38,110 nucleotides of DNA from an uncultured Clostridia bacterium (GTDB lineage: Bacteria > Bacillota > Clostridia > Oscillospirales > Ruminococcaceae): assembly GCA_947630845.1 (NCBI GenBank), contig CANRJB010000018.1, positions 1 through 38,110 on the forward strand. Reading direction: 5' to 3'. A program made the translations under genes and the position numbers. Below, piece after piece: positions 23,398-31,309 of this stretch (positions within the stretch are counted from its first letter, which is position 1; each line of letters opens with the position of its first letter). The notes under the pieces are model-generated. The model searched no databases. It was not told where the DNA came from and saw nothing but the letters and a program-made list of their open reading frames with translations.

Positions 23398-24398
23398 CAT
23401 CCGGCAAGCCCGGAGTGTTCGATTCCCTCTGTAAAATAACGCTGTAGAAATGCATACATGACGAGCAACGGCAGAATTGCAAGCAGACAGCCAGCCTCTA
23501 ACCAGATGATCTGCTCACGTGGCGAAATTTCAGCGGCAGCATTCCCCCAGAGCAGCGTTTTCAGATTTCTCAGCATCAATGCCATAGTTTCGTTTCTTGT
23601 AAAAAAGGCAGAGCTCACATAATAATCGTTCCAATAGAATACGACCGAGAACAGAAACACTGTCAGGAATGCTGATGCTGCATTCGGTGCCATTACCTGC
23701 CAGAATGTCCGGAACGCTCCACATCCGTCAAGATAGGCAGCTTCCTCCAGTTCTTTTGGCAACCCCCTGAAAAACTGCCTGAAGATAAAGATCATCAGTC
23801 CTGCTCTGATGCCATTCCCTGTCATTGCAGGAAGGTACATGGTCAACGGTGTGTTGATCAGGTTGAGCATATCCCCAAATGTCGGGCTAAGCTTTTCTGC
23901 AAGAGGCTGTAACCCAAGACAGTAACGAAATTCCATGTACTGTGGAATGGAAATGATCTGACTTGGTACAAGGATCTGCATGAGTACCACTCCGAACAGC
24001 AGTCTCCTCCCCCGGAAACGAAACCGGGCAAAACCATACCCTGTCACAGCACAGACCATGACCTGCACCAGTGAACAGCCAATGTTCAATAACATCGTTT
24101 TAAGAAAGGTCGTTCCATATTCCATTGCCTCTGCTGTTTTCTGGATGGTTTTCAGTGTAACATGATGTGGGATCCACATTACTGTTGGATCACGCATATC
24201 CTCCTGTGTCCGGAAAGCACAGCTTACCATATAGAGCAACGGATAGAGGATCACAAAACACAGTCCCAACAACAGCAATGTCCTTACAATCCGCCAGAAC
24301 ATGTCTATGAAAGCTTTCCGATGGAAATATGCCCTTTTCTGCGTTCGCAGATGCATTACAGATCTTGACAAGCTCTCTCCCCTCCTAATCCATTTCAT
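23397..24398 (-). CDS. Carbohydrate ABC transporter permease (MalG type), second pair
   Basis: A 333-residue membrane permease with a cytosolic N-terminus and six predicted membrane segments. The EAA loop that docks to the ATPase reads EEAAYLDGCGAFRTFWQVMAPNAASAF, in the C-terminal half, as in MalG-type sugar permeases. It is preceded by a PLTMYLPAMTGNG/FIFRQFFRGLPKEL segment typical of this group. It overlaps the preceding MalF-type gene by 14 bases, so the two are made together as a heterodimer. Last gene of the eight-gene operon from 34282. No ATP-binding subunit is encoded here; a shared MsmK-like ATPase is the usual solution. Confidence 0.93.
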   Translation of the reverse strand: MKWIRRGESLSRSVMHLRTQKRAYFHRKAFIDMFWRIVRTLLLLGLCFVILYPLLYMVSCAFRTQEDMRDPTVMWIPHHVTLKTIQKTAEAMEYGTTFLKTMLLNIGCSLVQVMVCAVTGYGFARFRFRGRRLLFGVVLMQILVPSQIISIPQYMEFRYCLGLQPLAEKLSPTFGDMLNLINTPLTMYLPAMTGNGIRAGLMIFIFRQFFRGLPKELEEAAYLDGCGAFRTFWQVMAPNAASAFLTVFLFSVVFYWNDYYVSSAFFTRNETMALMLRNLKTLLWGNAAAEISPREQIIWLEAGCLLAILPLLVMYAFLQRYFTEGIEHSGLAG

Positions 24399-25293
24399 AA
24401 TAGATGAAATGCCGCATCACAGCAGAGATGATGCCAACCGCTGCCATTACGATGCCGAAATACAGCCATACCATAGCTGCGGCTCTTCCAAACTGCCAGT
24501 CAAGCTGCTGCAATTCCAACACACGTTCCATCACCGCATTATCCGGTGCAGTAAAGCTATCAATGACCGTGAAAATCAAGCATGTCAGAAGCATGGGACT
24601 GACAAGAGGCAGTACAATTTTCCAGAAATATTCCCAGCCGGTCGCCCCTTCGATCTCAGCAGCCTCCCTTGCATGAGAGGGAATTGTCTGCAATGCTGCA
24701 AGAAAAAGCAGGATCTGGATGCCAGCATTCCAGACAATACCAGACAGATTGTCAGAAATGGTTTCAATTCCTCTCTGTACAGCATCGCTCATACCATAAA
24801 TTCCCAGAAACTCAAACAGCTCTCCAATCAGGTCAACAGAAAACAATGTGGAAAATTGCCTTGCGCTGCTGACACCGCTTGTGTCAATGTTGCCTTTGAT
24901 AATGTTGTAAACAGGACCTGTTGCAATAATAACAGGCAGAAAAAAGATGGAACGCACAATCCATCTCCCCTTGAATTTTTGGTTCAGGATCACAGCTATA
25001 AATAGAGAAAAAATCAGGATCAATGGCGTTTTCCAAAGCATCTCCCACAGCACATCGGCAAGTGCATTCCGATAGACACCATCTCCCATCAACGCATAGG
25101 CATAGTTGTCCATGCCCACCCAGATGCCCTGCATCCCACTTGTTTCCGGTTTGACATCCATGAAGGAGTAACGCAGCGATTCGATCAGTGGGATGATGAA
25201 CCAGAGCAGCGTCCCCACAAGCCAGATTGCAATAAATCCATAGCCATATCGTTCTTTTTTCTGAACAAAAGACAGAGTTTTCTTTTTTCTCAT
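24385..25293 (-). CDS. Carbohydrate ABC transporter permease (MalF type), second pair
   Basis: A 302-residue permease with six predicted membrane helices. The ATPase-docking EAA loop is AREAAEIEGATGWEYFWKIVLPLVSPML. The N-terminal GYGFIAIWLVGTLLWFIIPLIESLRYSFMD segment is typical of MalF-type sugar permeases. Its start overlaps the stop of the DUF5696-like gene by four bases, and its end overlaps the MalG-type gene by 14. The operon contains another complete permease pair, so this pair is either a second importer served by the same binding protein or one with a binding protein elsewhere. Confidence 0.93.
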   Translation of the reverse strand: MRKKKTLSFVQKKERYGYGFIAIWLVGTLLWFIIPLIESLRYSFMDVKPETSGMQGIWVGMDNYAYALMGDGVYRNALADVLWEMLWKTPLILIFSLFIAVILNQKFKGRWIVRSIFFLPVIIATGPVYNIIKGNIDTSGVSSARQFSTLFSVDLIGELFEFLGIYGMSDAVQRGIETISDNLSGIVWNAGIQILLFLAALQTIPSHAREAAEIEGATGWEYFWKIVLPLVSPMLLTCLIFTVIDSFTAPDNAVMERVLELQQLDWQFGRAAAMVWLYFGIVMAAVGIISAVMRHFIYYEMD

Positions 25294-27407
25294 TCTTCTG
25301 CCTCCTCGAAATCAGACAGACAATAGGTATTCTTTCCGACTGTGACAGTCTCTTCCGCATAGTTCACAATCACTTTCGTCCCGTCTGCATAGGTCGTGAC
25401 GGACACGTCTCCATCCCGGGAGTAATCCGTCATCAGACTATCATTTACCGCAGACAGAATCGCATACGTCATCTGATACTGTGCAACTGCTTTGGTTGTC
25501 TGATCAGTATAACAGGCATTGAACAGTCGATCAAGTGTGGTGTCTTTCAGGTCACTTGCCTTTGCATACATCATGTTATAGGATGGACTGCATCCATAGG
25601 CGATACCAGTGAGAAATTCCTCCGTGCTGTTGCCATTAAGCGGTGTGCCTGCATAAGGGAACACACCATGCAGCACAAGCTGATAAAACGGTATCTCTTC
25701 ATCAAAGATATCAAATCCACTTGATTGCACCGGAACATTTGTGATACGATCAGTATAGGGCAGCGCATATGCTGCACATCCGTCAGCCAACAGCGATAGC
25801 CCTGCATCCTGCAACGCTTGATAGCTTTCCTGCAAGACAGCAATTGTATCATCACGTCCCATGCCCACCTTACCATAATCTCCCCAGACTGTGGAAGTCA
25901 TCTCCCCCAGAGAGATGCCATTCAGTTCCTGTTCAGCATACTGTGTGCCAAGCTTCTTATACAGCTCCGGAAATACAGACGGCGACAGCAAAGCTTGTGT
26001 TTTCCGGGTTGTGTCCTGTACACCATAGGACAGCGAATAAGGAATCTGACGGGAGAAGGTATGCGAAATACGTACTGCTGAATCCGAAAGACTGTGGTAG
26101 CCATTCCCGGAACGGAAGGTCTTATTGTTTACTGCCGGATAAAGAGAAATTCCCTGCTCTGTCAGTTTCTCTTTTAATGCAGAAAAATCCGCTTCGTTGC
26201 CAAGTATATTGGATGGTTTCGCCTTATCATCGACTTTACCAGCAATGCCGGCATCAGTCCAGTTGTGATAAATGACTGTCATGTTGTCCACACCGCTGTC
26301 TGTTAGTCCTGAAATGATCTCCTGTGCCTGTGCATAGGTCGTCAGTGCAGCTTTTCTGGTGATGGGGATGCCGAACACAGACTCCGTCCGCATACATCCT
26401 CCATATAGATGTAGATATAATGACGTATCTGCGGATTTTTTCTGCACACCGCCATCATTCAGCAAATAATTCCGATAAACTGCGGCAATGTCCGCATAGC
26501 TTACTTCTCCTGCTATAGGATAATAACACACCCGGATGCTGTCAGTTTTGATTTTCCCATCCTCAAATACCGTCAGACTTCCCTCACTCCCTGCCATCGT
26601 ATAGGAGTCCGAACCACGCAGTCCAAACTGAAAACTACAAGTGCATTGACCGTCCTGCATACCTGCATTGAGAGTTACATTGCCACTTCCCTGCTCTGCA
26701 ATTACAGTCATTGCATTGTCCCCCCTGACTATGCCATACACAGGAAGAGACACTTTCTCTGTTACGGCAGGCTTGACTGAGGGAGCAGCAGTAATGTCCC
26801 GATCATAGACCTTTGCTGAATACTTCTGGTCAGATGCCCGGATGCTGTCAAACCGTATCAGTGCGCCGCAACCGTCTGGAATGACGAAATATCCCTCTTC
26901 CCCCTGCTCTGCTGCACCCAAACCGCCTAACAGTATCAATTCCAGTGCTGTCATATGATCCTGCTTTTCTTTGATCTGTGAGGTATCTACAGACACAGAC
27001 AGATGATCTTCTTCAAGCGTATAGGATGCCGGGATTTCTATGCCGCTTCTGCCAAAGCGATAGGTCACATAGATCCCATTTTCTGTTTGTGTCAAATTCA
27101 CCTCTGCTGCCGGATTTGAACGCATTGTTGACACACTCTTTGAATTTCTGTCGCCATAGGTCAGAACAGCGGATGAGCATGGGTCATCCTCCCCATGCTC
27201 CAGTGTCTGCATGGATGAGGATCTCCAGATATAGCCATTCTCCTTGTTTTCCAACGCAATGTCAGCGCTTTCAGAATAGTACAATGCCAACCTTTCATTC
27301 TCGGCTGCAAGTTGCATGCCTTCCGGTGTCTGTGCCGATGCGGACAAAATACAGGACGGAAACATGAGCAGCAGAGCAGATGCAAACAATAAAGTCCGAT
27401 ATTTCAC
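25290..27407 (-). CDS. Secreted DUF5696-like protein, possible glycosidase-type barrel
   Basis: A 705-residue exported protein with a clear signal peptide (KYRTLLFASALLLMFPSCILSASAQ). The N-terminal 300 residues look like a beta-sandwich (IALENKENGYIWRSS, IPDGCGALIRF). The following region (about 340-650) has the rhythm of a TIM barrel: VDNMTVIYHNWTDAGI, FSALKEKLTEQGISLYPAVNN and SSGFDIFDEEIPFYQLVLHG. I recognise it as DUF5696-like, a family found next to sugar ABC importers. Glycosidase activity is inference; no catalytic pair is assigned. Translation begins at a GTG at 27407 with GGCGGTGAT upstream, 12 bases after the YIP1-like gene, and couples to the next permease. Confidence 0.75.
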   Translation of the reverse strand: MKYRTLLFASALLLMFPSCILSASAQTPEGMQLAAENERLALYYSESADIALENKENGYIWRSSSMQTLEHGEDDPCSSAVLTYGDRNSKSVSTMRSNPAAEVNLTQTENGIYVTYRFGRSGIEIPASYTLEEDHLSVSVDTSQIKEKQDHMTALELILLGGLGAAEQGEEGYFVIPDGCGALIRFDSIRASDQKYSAKVYDRDITAAPSVKPAVTEKVSLPVYGIVRGDNAMTVIAEQGSGNVTLNAGMQDGQCTCSFQFGLRGSDSYTMAGSEGSLTVFEDGKIKTDSIRVCYYPIAGEVSYADIAAVYRNYLLNDGGVQKKSADTSLYLHLYGGCMRTESVFGIPITRKAALTTYAQAQEIISGLTDSGVDNMTVIYHNWTDAGIAGKVDDKAKPSNILGNEADFSALKEKLTEQGISLYPAVNNKTFRSGNGYHSLSDSAVRISHTFSRQIPYSLSYGVQDTTRKTQALLSPSVFPELYKKLGTQYAEQELNGISLGEMTSTVWGDYGKVGMGRDDTIAVLQESYQALQDAGLSLLADGCAAYALPYTDRITNVPVQSSGFDIFDEEIPFYQLVLHGVFPYAGTPLNGNSTEEFLTGIAYGCSPSYNMMYAKASDLKDTTLDRLFNACYTDQTTKAVAQYQMTYAILSAVNDSLMTDYSRDGDVSVTTYADGTKVIVNYAEETVTVGKNTYCLSDFEEAEE

Positions 27408-27419
27408 GTTATCACCGCC

Positions 27420-28049
27420 TTACACCTGTATCCGGTAAGCGATCTCTGTATATATCGCATACAGGAACATTGCCATCTGCTGAAATATAGCAAGAACCAA
27501 CACCATCAGGAACAGCATGACTGCCATTGCGGCAACAGTCAGCAGCATGGCAAGTACTGTTCTGCCAATTGAATACTGATGTACTGCCTTCATTGCTGAA
27601 ACCAACAGCAATGCGCTCCAGCATATCCCAATAAGCCGCACCCCTTCCAGAAACACGACTTCATCCCGGATAAGAATATGTGACAGGAACGTCTCCAGAT
27701 ACCGGCTTGCAATATATGGCACAAGCGCATAGGCACTGTAGATGTAAATCCGGCGCAGCGTACCTTCGCCGTCAAGCAGTGTACATACTGACCAGTTACC
27801 GATGACCCATGTCAGAAAGACAACAACTGTTTGCACAAAGTAGTGTACAATGTTGAAAACCCTGTCTGGAACAGCCTTGAACTGAAATCCATATGCCCTC
27901 TCATACAGCACAGCAGCAATGAACCAGAGCAGAAGAATGACGCTTGCAAGCCGGAAAGAGCCGGATTTTTTCCAACGCATGTCCTCAAAACCCACAAACG
28001 GATGTGTCACGGTATGCTTTACCCATTGCAGGGTAGTCAGCTCCATCAT
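27420..28049 (-). CDS. YIP1-family membrane protein
   Basis: A 209-residue integral membrane protein with about five hydrophobic segments. The WVKHTVTHPFVGFEDMRWKKSGSFRLA opening and the later SAYALVPYIASRYLETF segment are characteristic of bacterial YIP1-domain proteins. Function is unknown; in Gram-positive genomes such proteins recur beside sugar importers together with NHL-repeat and DUF5696-like proteins. I place the start at 28049, with AGGAG eight bases upstream and an ATGA overlap with the preceding gene. A longer in-frame version (to 28154) adds a non-conserved hydrophilic piece. Confidence 0.82.
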   Translation of the reverse strand: MMELTTLQWVKHTVTHPFVGFEDMRWKKSGSFRLASVILLLWFIAAVLYERAYGFQFKAVPDRVFNIVHYFVQTVVVFLTWVIGNWSVCTLLDGEGTLRRIYIYSAYALVPYIASRYLETFLSHILIRDEVVFLEGVRLIGICWSALLLVSAMKAVHQYSIGRTVLAMLLTVAAMAVMLFLMVLVLAIFQQMAMFLYAIYTEIAYRIQV

Positions 28050-29494
28050 GTGGTTCTCTCCTTTCTGTGTGTACGATAAAGATGCAGCAGAAATCCAGCC
28101 ACTATGAGTACCAGAACCGCCGCCAACATTTCTCCCCCATGTATTTTCATCCACTCACGTCTGTAGCAGGAAAATGCCCGGTCATAGTAATAAGAAGAAT
28201 CTGCAAGCTTTGCATAACGCATCGCTTCCCGGTAATCTCCCTGTATCAGCAGTCCTGCCGAAATGCCAAGAAAAGCCGGACGATAATTTCCGTCATATTG
28301 CAGTGCAGCATACCAAAGTTCCAGTGCATCATCATCATTTCCGGCTGTATTACAGGCTGTTGCTTCATGTACCAGTGCGCCGAAATCTGTTTCTTCAAAA
28401 ATCGTAACGGAATGCTTTCTGTCATCTGCTACATAGACCTGTGTTCCAAAGGATTCCAGTGCCGTCACTTCACGGAAACCGCCAAGCTGTTCGGACAGAC
28501 TGCCGAATATAAAGAGCAGCTCCCCCTCTTTATTATACTGAAACACCCGACCTGTTGTCCTGTCCAGACAATTGATGCTGCCGTCCTCTGCGATGTCAAT
28601 ATCGGAGATCATCGGCTGATACTGCCGTCTGGTGGTAATGTCATAAACAGGCTGCTGATCACCCCAGACGGTATGCAGGGAAGTAAACAGATTATCTCCT
28701 GCCGGATTAACTTTTTTGACAGTGTCCTGTGTCTGTGATACCGAAGCGGAACAGGTATAGAGGAATCCCTCTGCATCAGCATCCAGATTGGTGATACCGG
28801 AAGGGACTGTTCTTGACTGACTGGAGCGCATTTCCTCAGTAGAAAGGAGACTGCGGAAGCGTTTCATGGCGATCTTCGGTGTGGACTGGACAGCATTTGC
28901 ACCGTAATAGCCCATGAATTCCCCTTCCGGACTGAACATGGCAGCACCCGTTGTGATATTGGACAGAACAACATAGACATTGCCTGCCTTGTCCGCAAGC
29001 ACCTTCTGCGGCTGAAAGTTCAGATCCTGCGAAAAAAGAACAGAATCCGGCTTTGTCAATATGATCTGCACCTGTGCATCATCACAGATGAGGACACGGG
29101 AATTTCCGGAATCGGCTATATAGATCAGACCTGTCTCCTTTGAAACATAGATGCCCTCCGGGGCAGAGAGGTGCGTTTCGCTGCCGTCCGGCATGCAGAA
29201 ACTGTTCAGTACATCTGCTGTCTGTAATCCGGCATCTGTTCTGACGATGCGGTCGTTTCCGGTATCTGCGATCCATAACCGCCCACCTTCATCCATAAAC
29301 AGATCACTTGGTTCGGAAAATGCTCCAATTCCCAGATCTTCTCCGGTCACTGCACGGACTGCTGTGTAGCCTGCCTGTGATGGCACAGGCTCTGACCAGC
29401 GATCATAGCTGTAAACATCATAGTGTTCCTTTGCCTGTACCGGCATCGGAGAGATAAGAAGCAATGCCGGTATGGCATACATCCATTTCTGCAT
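28046..29494 (-). CDS. Membrane-anchored NHL-repeat beta-propeller protein
   Basis: A 482-residue protein with a signal peptide (1-21) and an extracellular NHL-type beta-propeller: EPSDLFMDEGGRLWIADTGNDRIVR, APEGIYVSKETGLIYIADSGNSRVL, PQKVLADKAGNVYVV, ISDIDIAEDGSINCLDRTTGRVFQY and so on. A short helical, TPR-like segment follows (about 390-440, DDALELWYAALQYDGNYRPAFLGI). A C-terminal membrane helix (about 455-472) ends in a basic tail. The propeller would face outward, tethered to the membrane, and might scaffold or sense ligand for the importer. Its start has AAGGAGGG upstream, 12 bases after the permease gene, and its stop overlaps the YIP1-like start. Confidence 0.87.
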   Translation of the reverse strand: MQKWMYAIPALLLISPMPVQAKEHYDVYSYDRWSEPVPSQAGYTAVRAVTGEDLGIGAFSEPSDLFMDEGGRLWIADTGNDRIVRTDAGLQTADVLNSFCMPDGSETHLSAPEGIYVSKETGLIYIADSGNSRVLICDDAQVQIILTKPDSVLFSQDLNFQPQKVLADKAGNVYVVLSNITTGAAMFSPEGEFMGYYGANAVQSTPKIAMKRFRSLLSTEEMRSSQSRTVPSGITNLDADAEGFLYTCSASVSQTQDTVKKVNPAGDNLFTSLHTVWGDQQPVYDITTRRQYQPMISDIDIAEDGSINCLDRTTGRVFQYNKEGELLFIFGSLSEQLGGFREVTALESFGTQVYVADDRKHSVTIFEETDFGALVHEATACNTAGNDDDALELWYAALQYDGNYRPAFLGISAGLLIQGDYREAMRYAKLADSSYYYDRAFSCYRREWMKIHGGEMLAAVLVLIVAGFLLHLYRTHRKERTT

Positions 29495-29506
29495 CCTGCT
29501 CCCTCC

Positions 29507-30379
29507 TTAGTCTTTGATACCGGAATATGCCATTGTTTCCATGACCTGCCGCTGTGTGAGCATGAAGAAAATGATCGGTGGTATCAGCATGAACACAGCC
29601 GCTGCCATGGCAACACCAGCCCTTGCAAGTCCTGCACTTGCAGCCTGCTGCACAACTGTCGGCAATGTCTTGAGTGACTCTTTATAGACAAGCGAACCGC
29701 CTTGCAGATTCCATGCCGATTGAAAGGCAAAAATCACCATCGTCATAAGAGCCGGCTTTTGGTTGGGGATGACGATTTTCCAGCAGATGGTGAACATCCC
29801 TGCCCCATCTGCCTTTGCCGCATCAATAATAGCATCCGGAACTGTTGCCATCGACTGCCGCATCAGGAACAGACACATCGGCGATGCGACCGCCGGAAGG
29901 ATCAGTGCAGAATAGGTGTTTATCATGTGCAGCTTTGCCATAATAATATACTGCATGATGTAGATCACATTGCTCTGGTACAGCAGCGAAACTACCACAA
30001 GCTTGTTCAGGAAGTTGCCGCCCGGGATCTTTCCTTTTGCCAACACAAACGCTGCCATCGACGCAAAAACACACTGCATCACTGTCACACATACTGTGAC
30101 AAATCCGCTGTTGAATACATACCTGGAAAACGGCACCCACATATCCGAAAGCACTGTGAACATATCACGGTAGTTGTCAAATGTCGGGTCAAGCACATAG
30201 AGCTTCGGCGGAAAGACAAACAACTCATGCACCGGCTTGAAGGACATAATGACTGCCAGATAGATGGGGACAGCCATGAACAGCCCCAGAATCAGCAAAA
30301 ACAGAAAAATCACGATCGTACCGCCGATTTTTCTCCCGGCAGGACGGCTTGTACCTTTGATCTTCTCAATATCCAACAA
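29507..30379 (-). CDS. Carbohydrate ABC transporter permease (MalG type), first pair
   Basis: A 290-residue permease with six predicted membrane segments. The EAA loop region is IDAAKADGAGMFTICWKIVIPNQKPALMTM, in the C-terminal half, and the N-terminal AVPIYLAVIMSFKPVHELFVFPPKLY segment is typical of MalG-type proteins. The start appears to be TTG (two tandem TTG codons at 30379 and 30376) behind AAGGGG, ten bases after the MalF-type gene; there is no ATG nearby in frame. It forms the first permease heterodimer with that upstream gene, probably served by the large binding protein that opens the operon. Confidence 0.92.
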   Translation of the reverse strand: MLDIEKIKGTSRPAGRKIGGTIVIFLFLLILGLFMAVPIYLAVIMSFKPVHELFVFPPKLYVLDPTFDNYRDMFTVLSDMWVPFSRYVFNSGFVTVCVTVMQCVFASMAAFVLAKGKIPGGNFLNKLVVVSLLYQSNVIYIMQYIIMAKLHMINTYSALILPAVASPMCLFLMRQSMATVPDAIIDAAKADGAGMFTICWKIVIPNQKPALMTMVIFAFQSAWNLQGGSLVYKESLKTLPTVVQQAASAGLARAGVAMAAAVFMLIPPIIFFMLTQRQVMETMAYSGIKD

Positions 30380-30388
30380 ACCAACCCC

Positions 30389-31291
30389 TTAGTCCATATA
30401 TCTGCCCAGTGCCTTGCTGATGAAACGGTTGCAGAGCAGCATTGCAAGGAACAGGATCATACAGATCGCTGATGCATAGCCCATTTCGTACCGCACCCAA
30501 CCATAGTCATAGGCATGGGTCATGATGGTATGTGCCTGATAGTCCGTACTCGGAAAGCCAACCAGATTCTGTGCCACTGTGCCTGCCGTGAAAGAACCGA
30601 CGATCTGCATCACTGCGGCAAACATAAGCTGTGGTCCCATGGAGGGGATGGTTATATAGATCAGCTCCTGCCAACGGTTGCTGATGCCTTCAATTGCACC
30701 GGCTTCATACTGCGATCTGTCAATGTTCTGAAATCCGGCACGCAAAGCAAGAAAACCAGTTCCAAGAGAAACCCAGAGCTGTACGACAATGACCACCCAC
30801 AGTACATATCTGCCATCTGTCAGCCACTGCACCGGAGACGTAATGATACCCCAGTCCAACAAAAATGCATTCAGATATCCATAGGTATCACCGGAAAATA
30901 TGAGCTGCCATACCGTAAAAATATTTGCCAGAGACGGCGCATAGAAAATGATGGTGAACAGGTCAGCAATTCTTTTCGGGAGTTCATTGATCAGCCAAGC
31001 GAGCAGAAAGCAGAGTACATAACTCACCGGACCGGTCACGAAGGCAAACACCAGTGTCACCCGTATGGATTTGATGAATATGGTGTCATTCAGGAAAAGT
31101 GTCGCATAATTAGACAACCCCACATATCTCGGCGGCTGCACTATGTCAAAGTCCGTAAAGCCCATCGGCAGAGAGATCACTACCGGAACGATCGTGAACA
31201 TCAGAAAAATCAGCATGAACGGGGCAAGCATGAGATAGCTTTCCCGATTTTTCCATATCCTGTTCCCTACCCTGCGGCACTCCTGCTTCAT
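30389..31291 (-). CDS. Carbohydrate ABC transporter permease (MalF type), first pair
   Basis: A 300-residue permease with six predicted membrane helices. NRESYLMLAPFMLIFLMFTIVPVVISLPMGFTDFD at the N-terminus is the usual sugar-permease opening. The ATPase-docking loop reads YEAGAIEGISNRWQELIYITIPSMGPQLMF. It follows the giant binding-protein gene by 18 bases and precedes its MalG-type partner by nine, so its partners are clear. The imported sugar is not deducible, though the binding protein's extra domains suggest an oligo- or polysaccharide fragment. Confidence 0.93.
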   Translation of the reverse strand: MKQECRRVGNRIWKNRESYLMLAPFMLIFLMFTIVPVVISLPMGFTDFDIVQPPRYVGLSNYATLFLNDTIFIKSIRVTLVFAFVTGPVSYVLCFLLAWLINELPKRIADLFTIIFYAPSLANIFTVWQLIFSGDTYGYLNAFLLDWGIITSPVQWLTDGRYVLWVVIVVQLWVSLGTGFLALRAGFQNIDRSQYEAGAIEGISNRWQELIYITIPSMGPQLMFAAVMQIVGSFTAGTVAQNLVGFPSTDYQAHTIMTHAYDYGWVRYEMGYASAICMILFLAMLLCNRFISKALGRYMD

Positions 31292-31309
31292 GCTTTCCCC
31301 TCCTTTCTG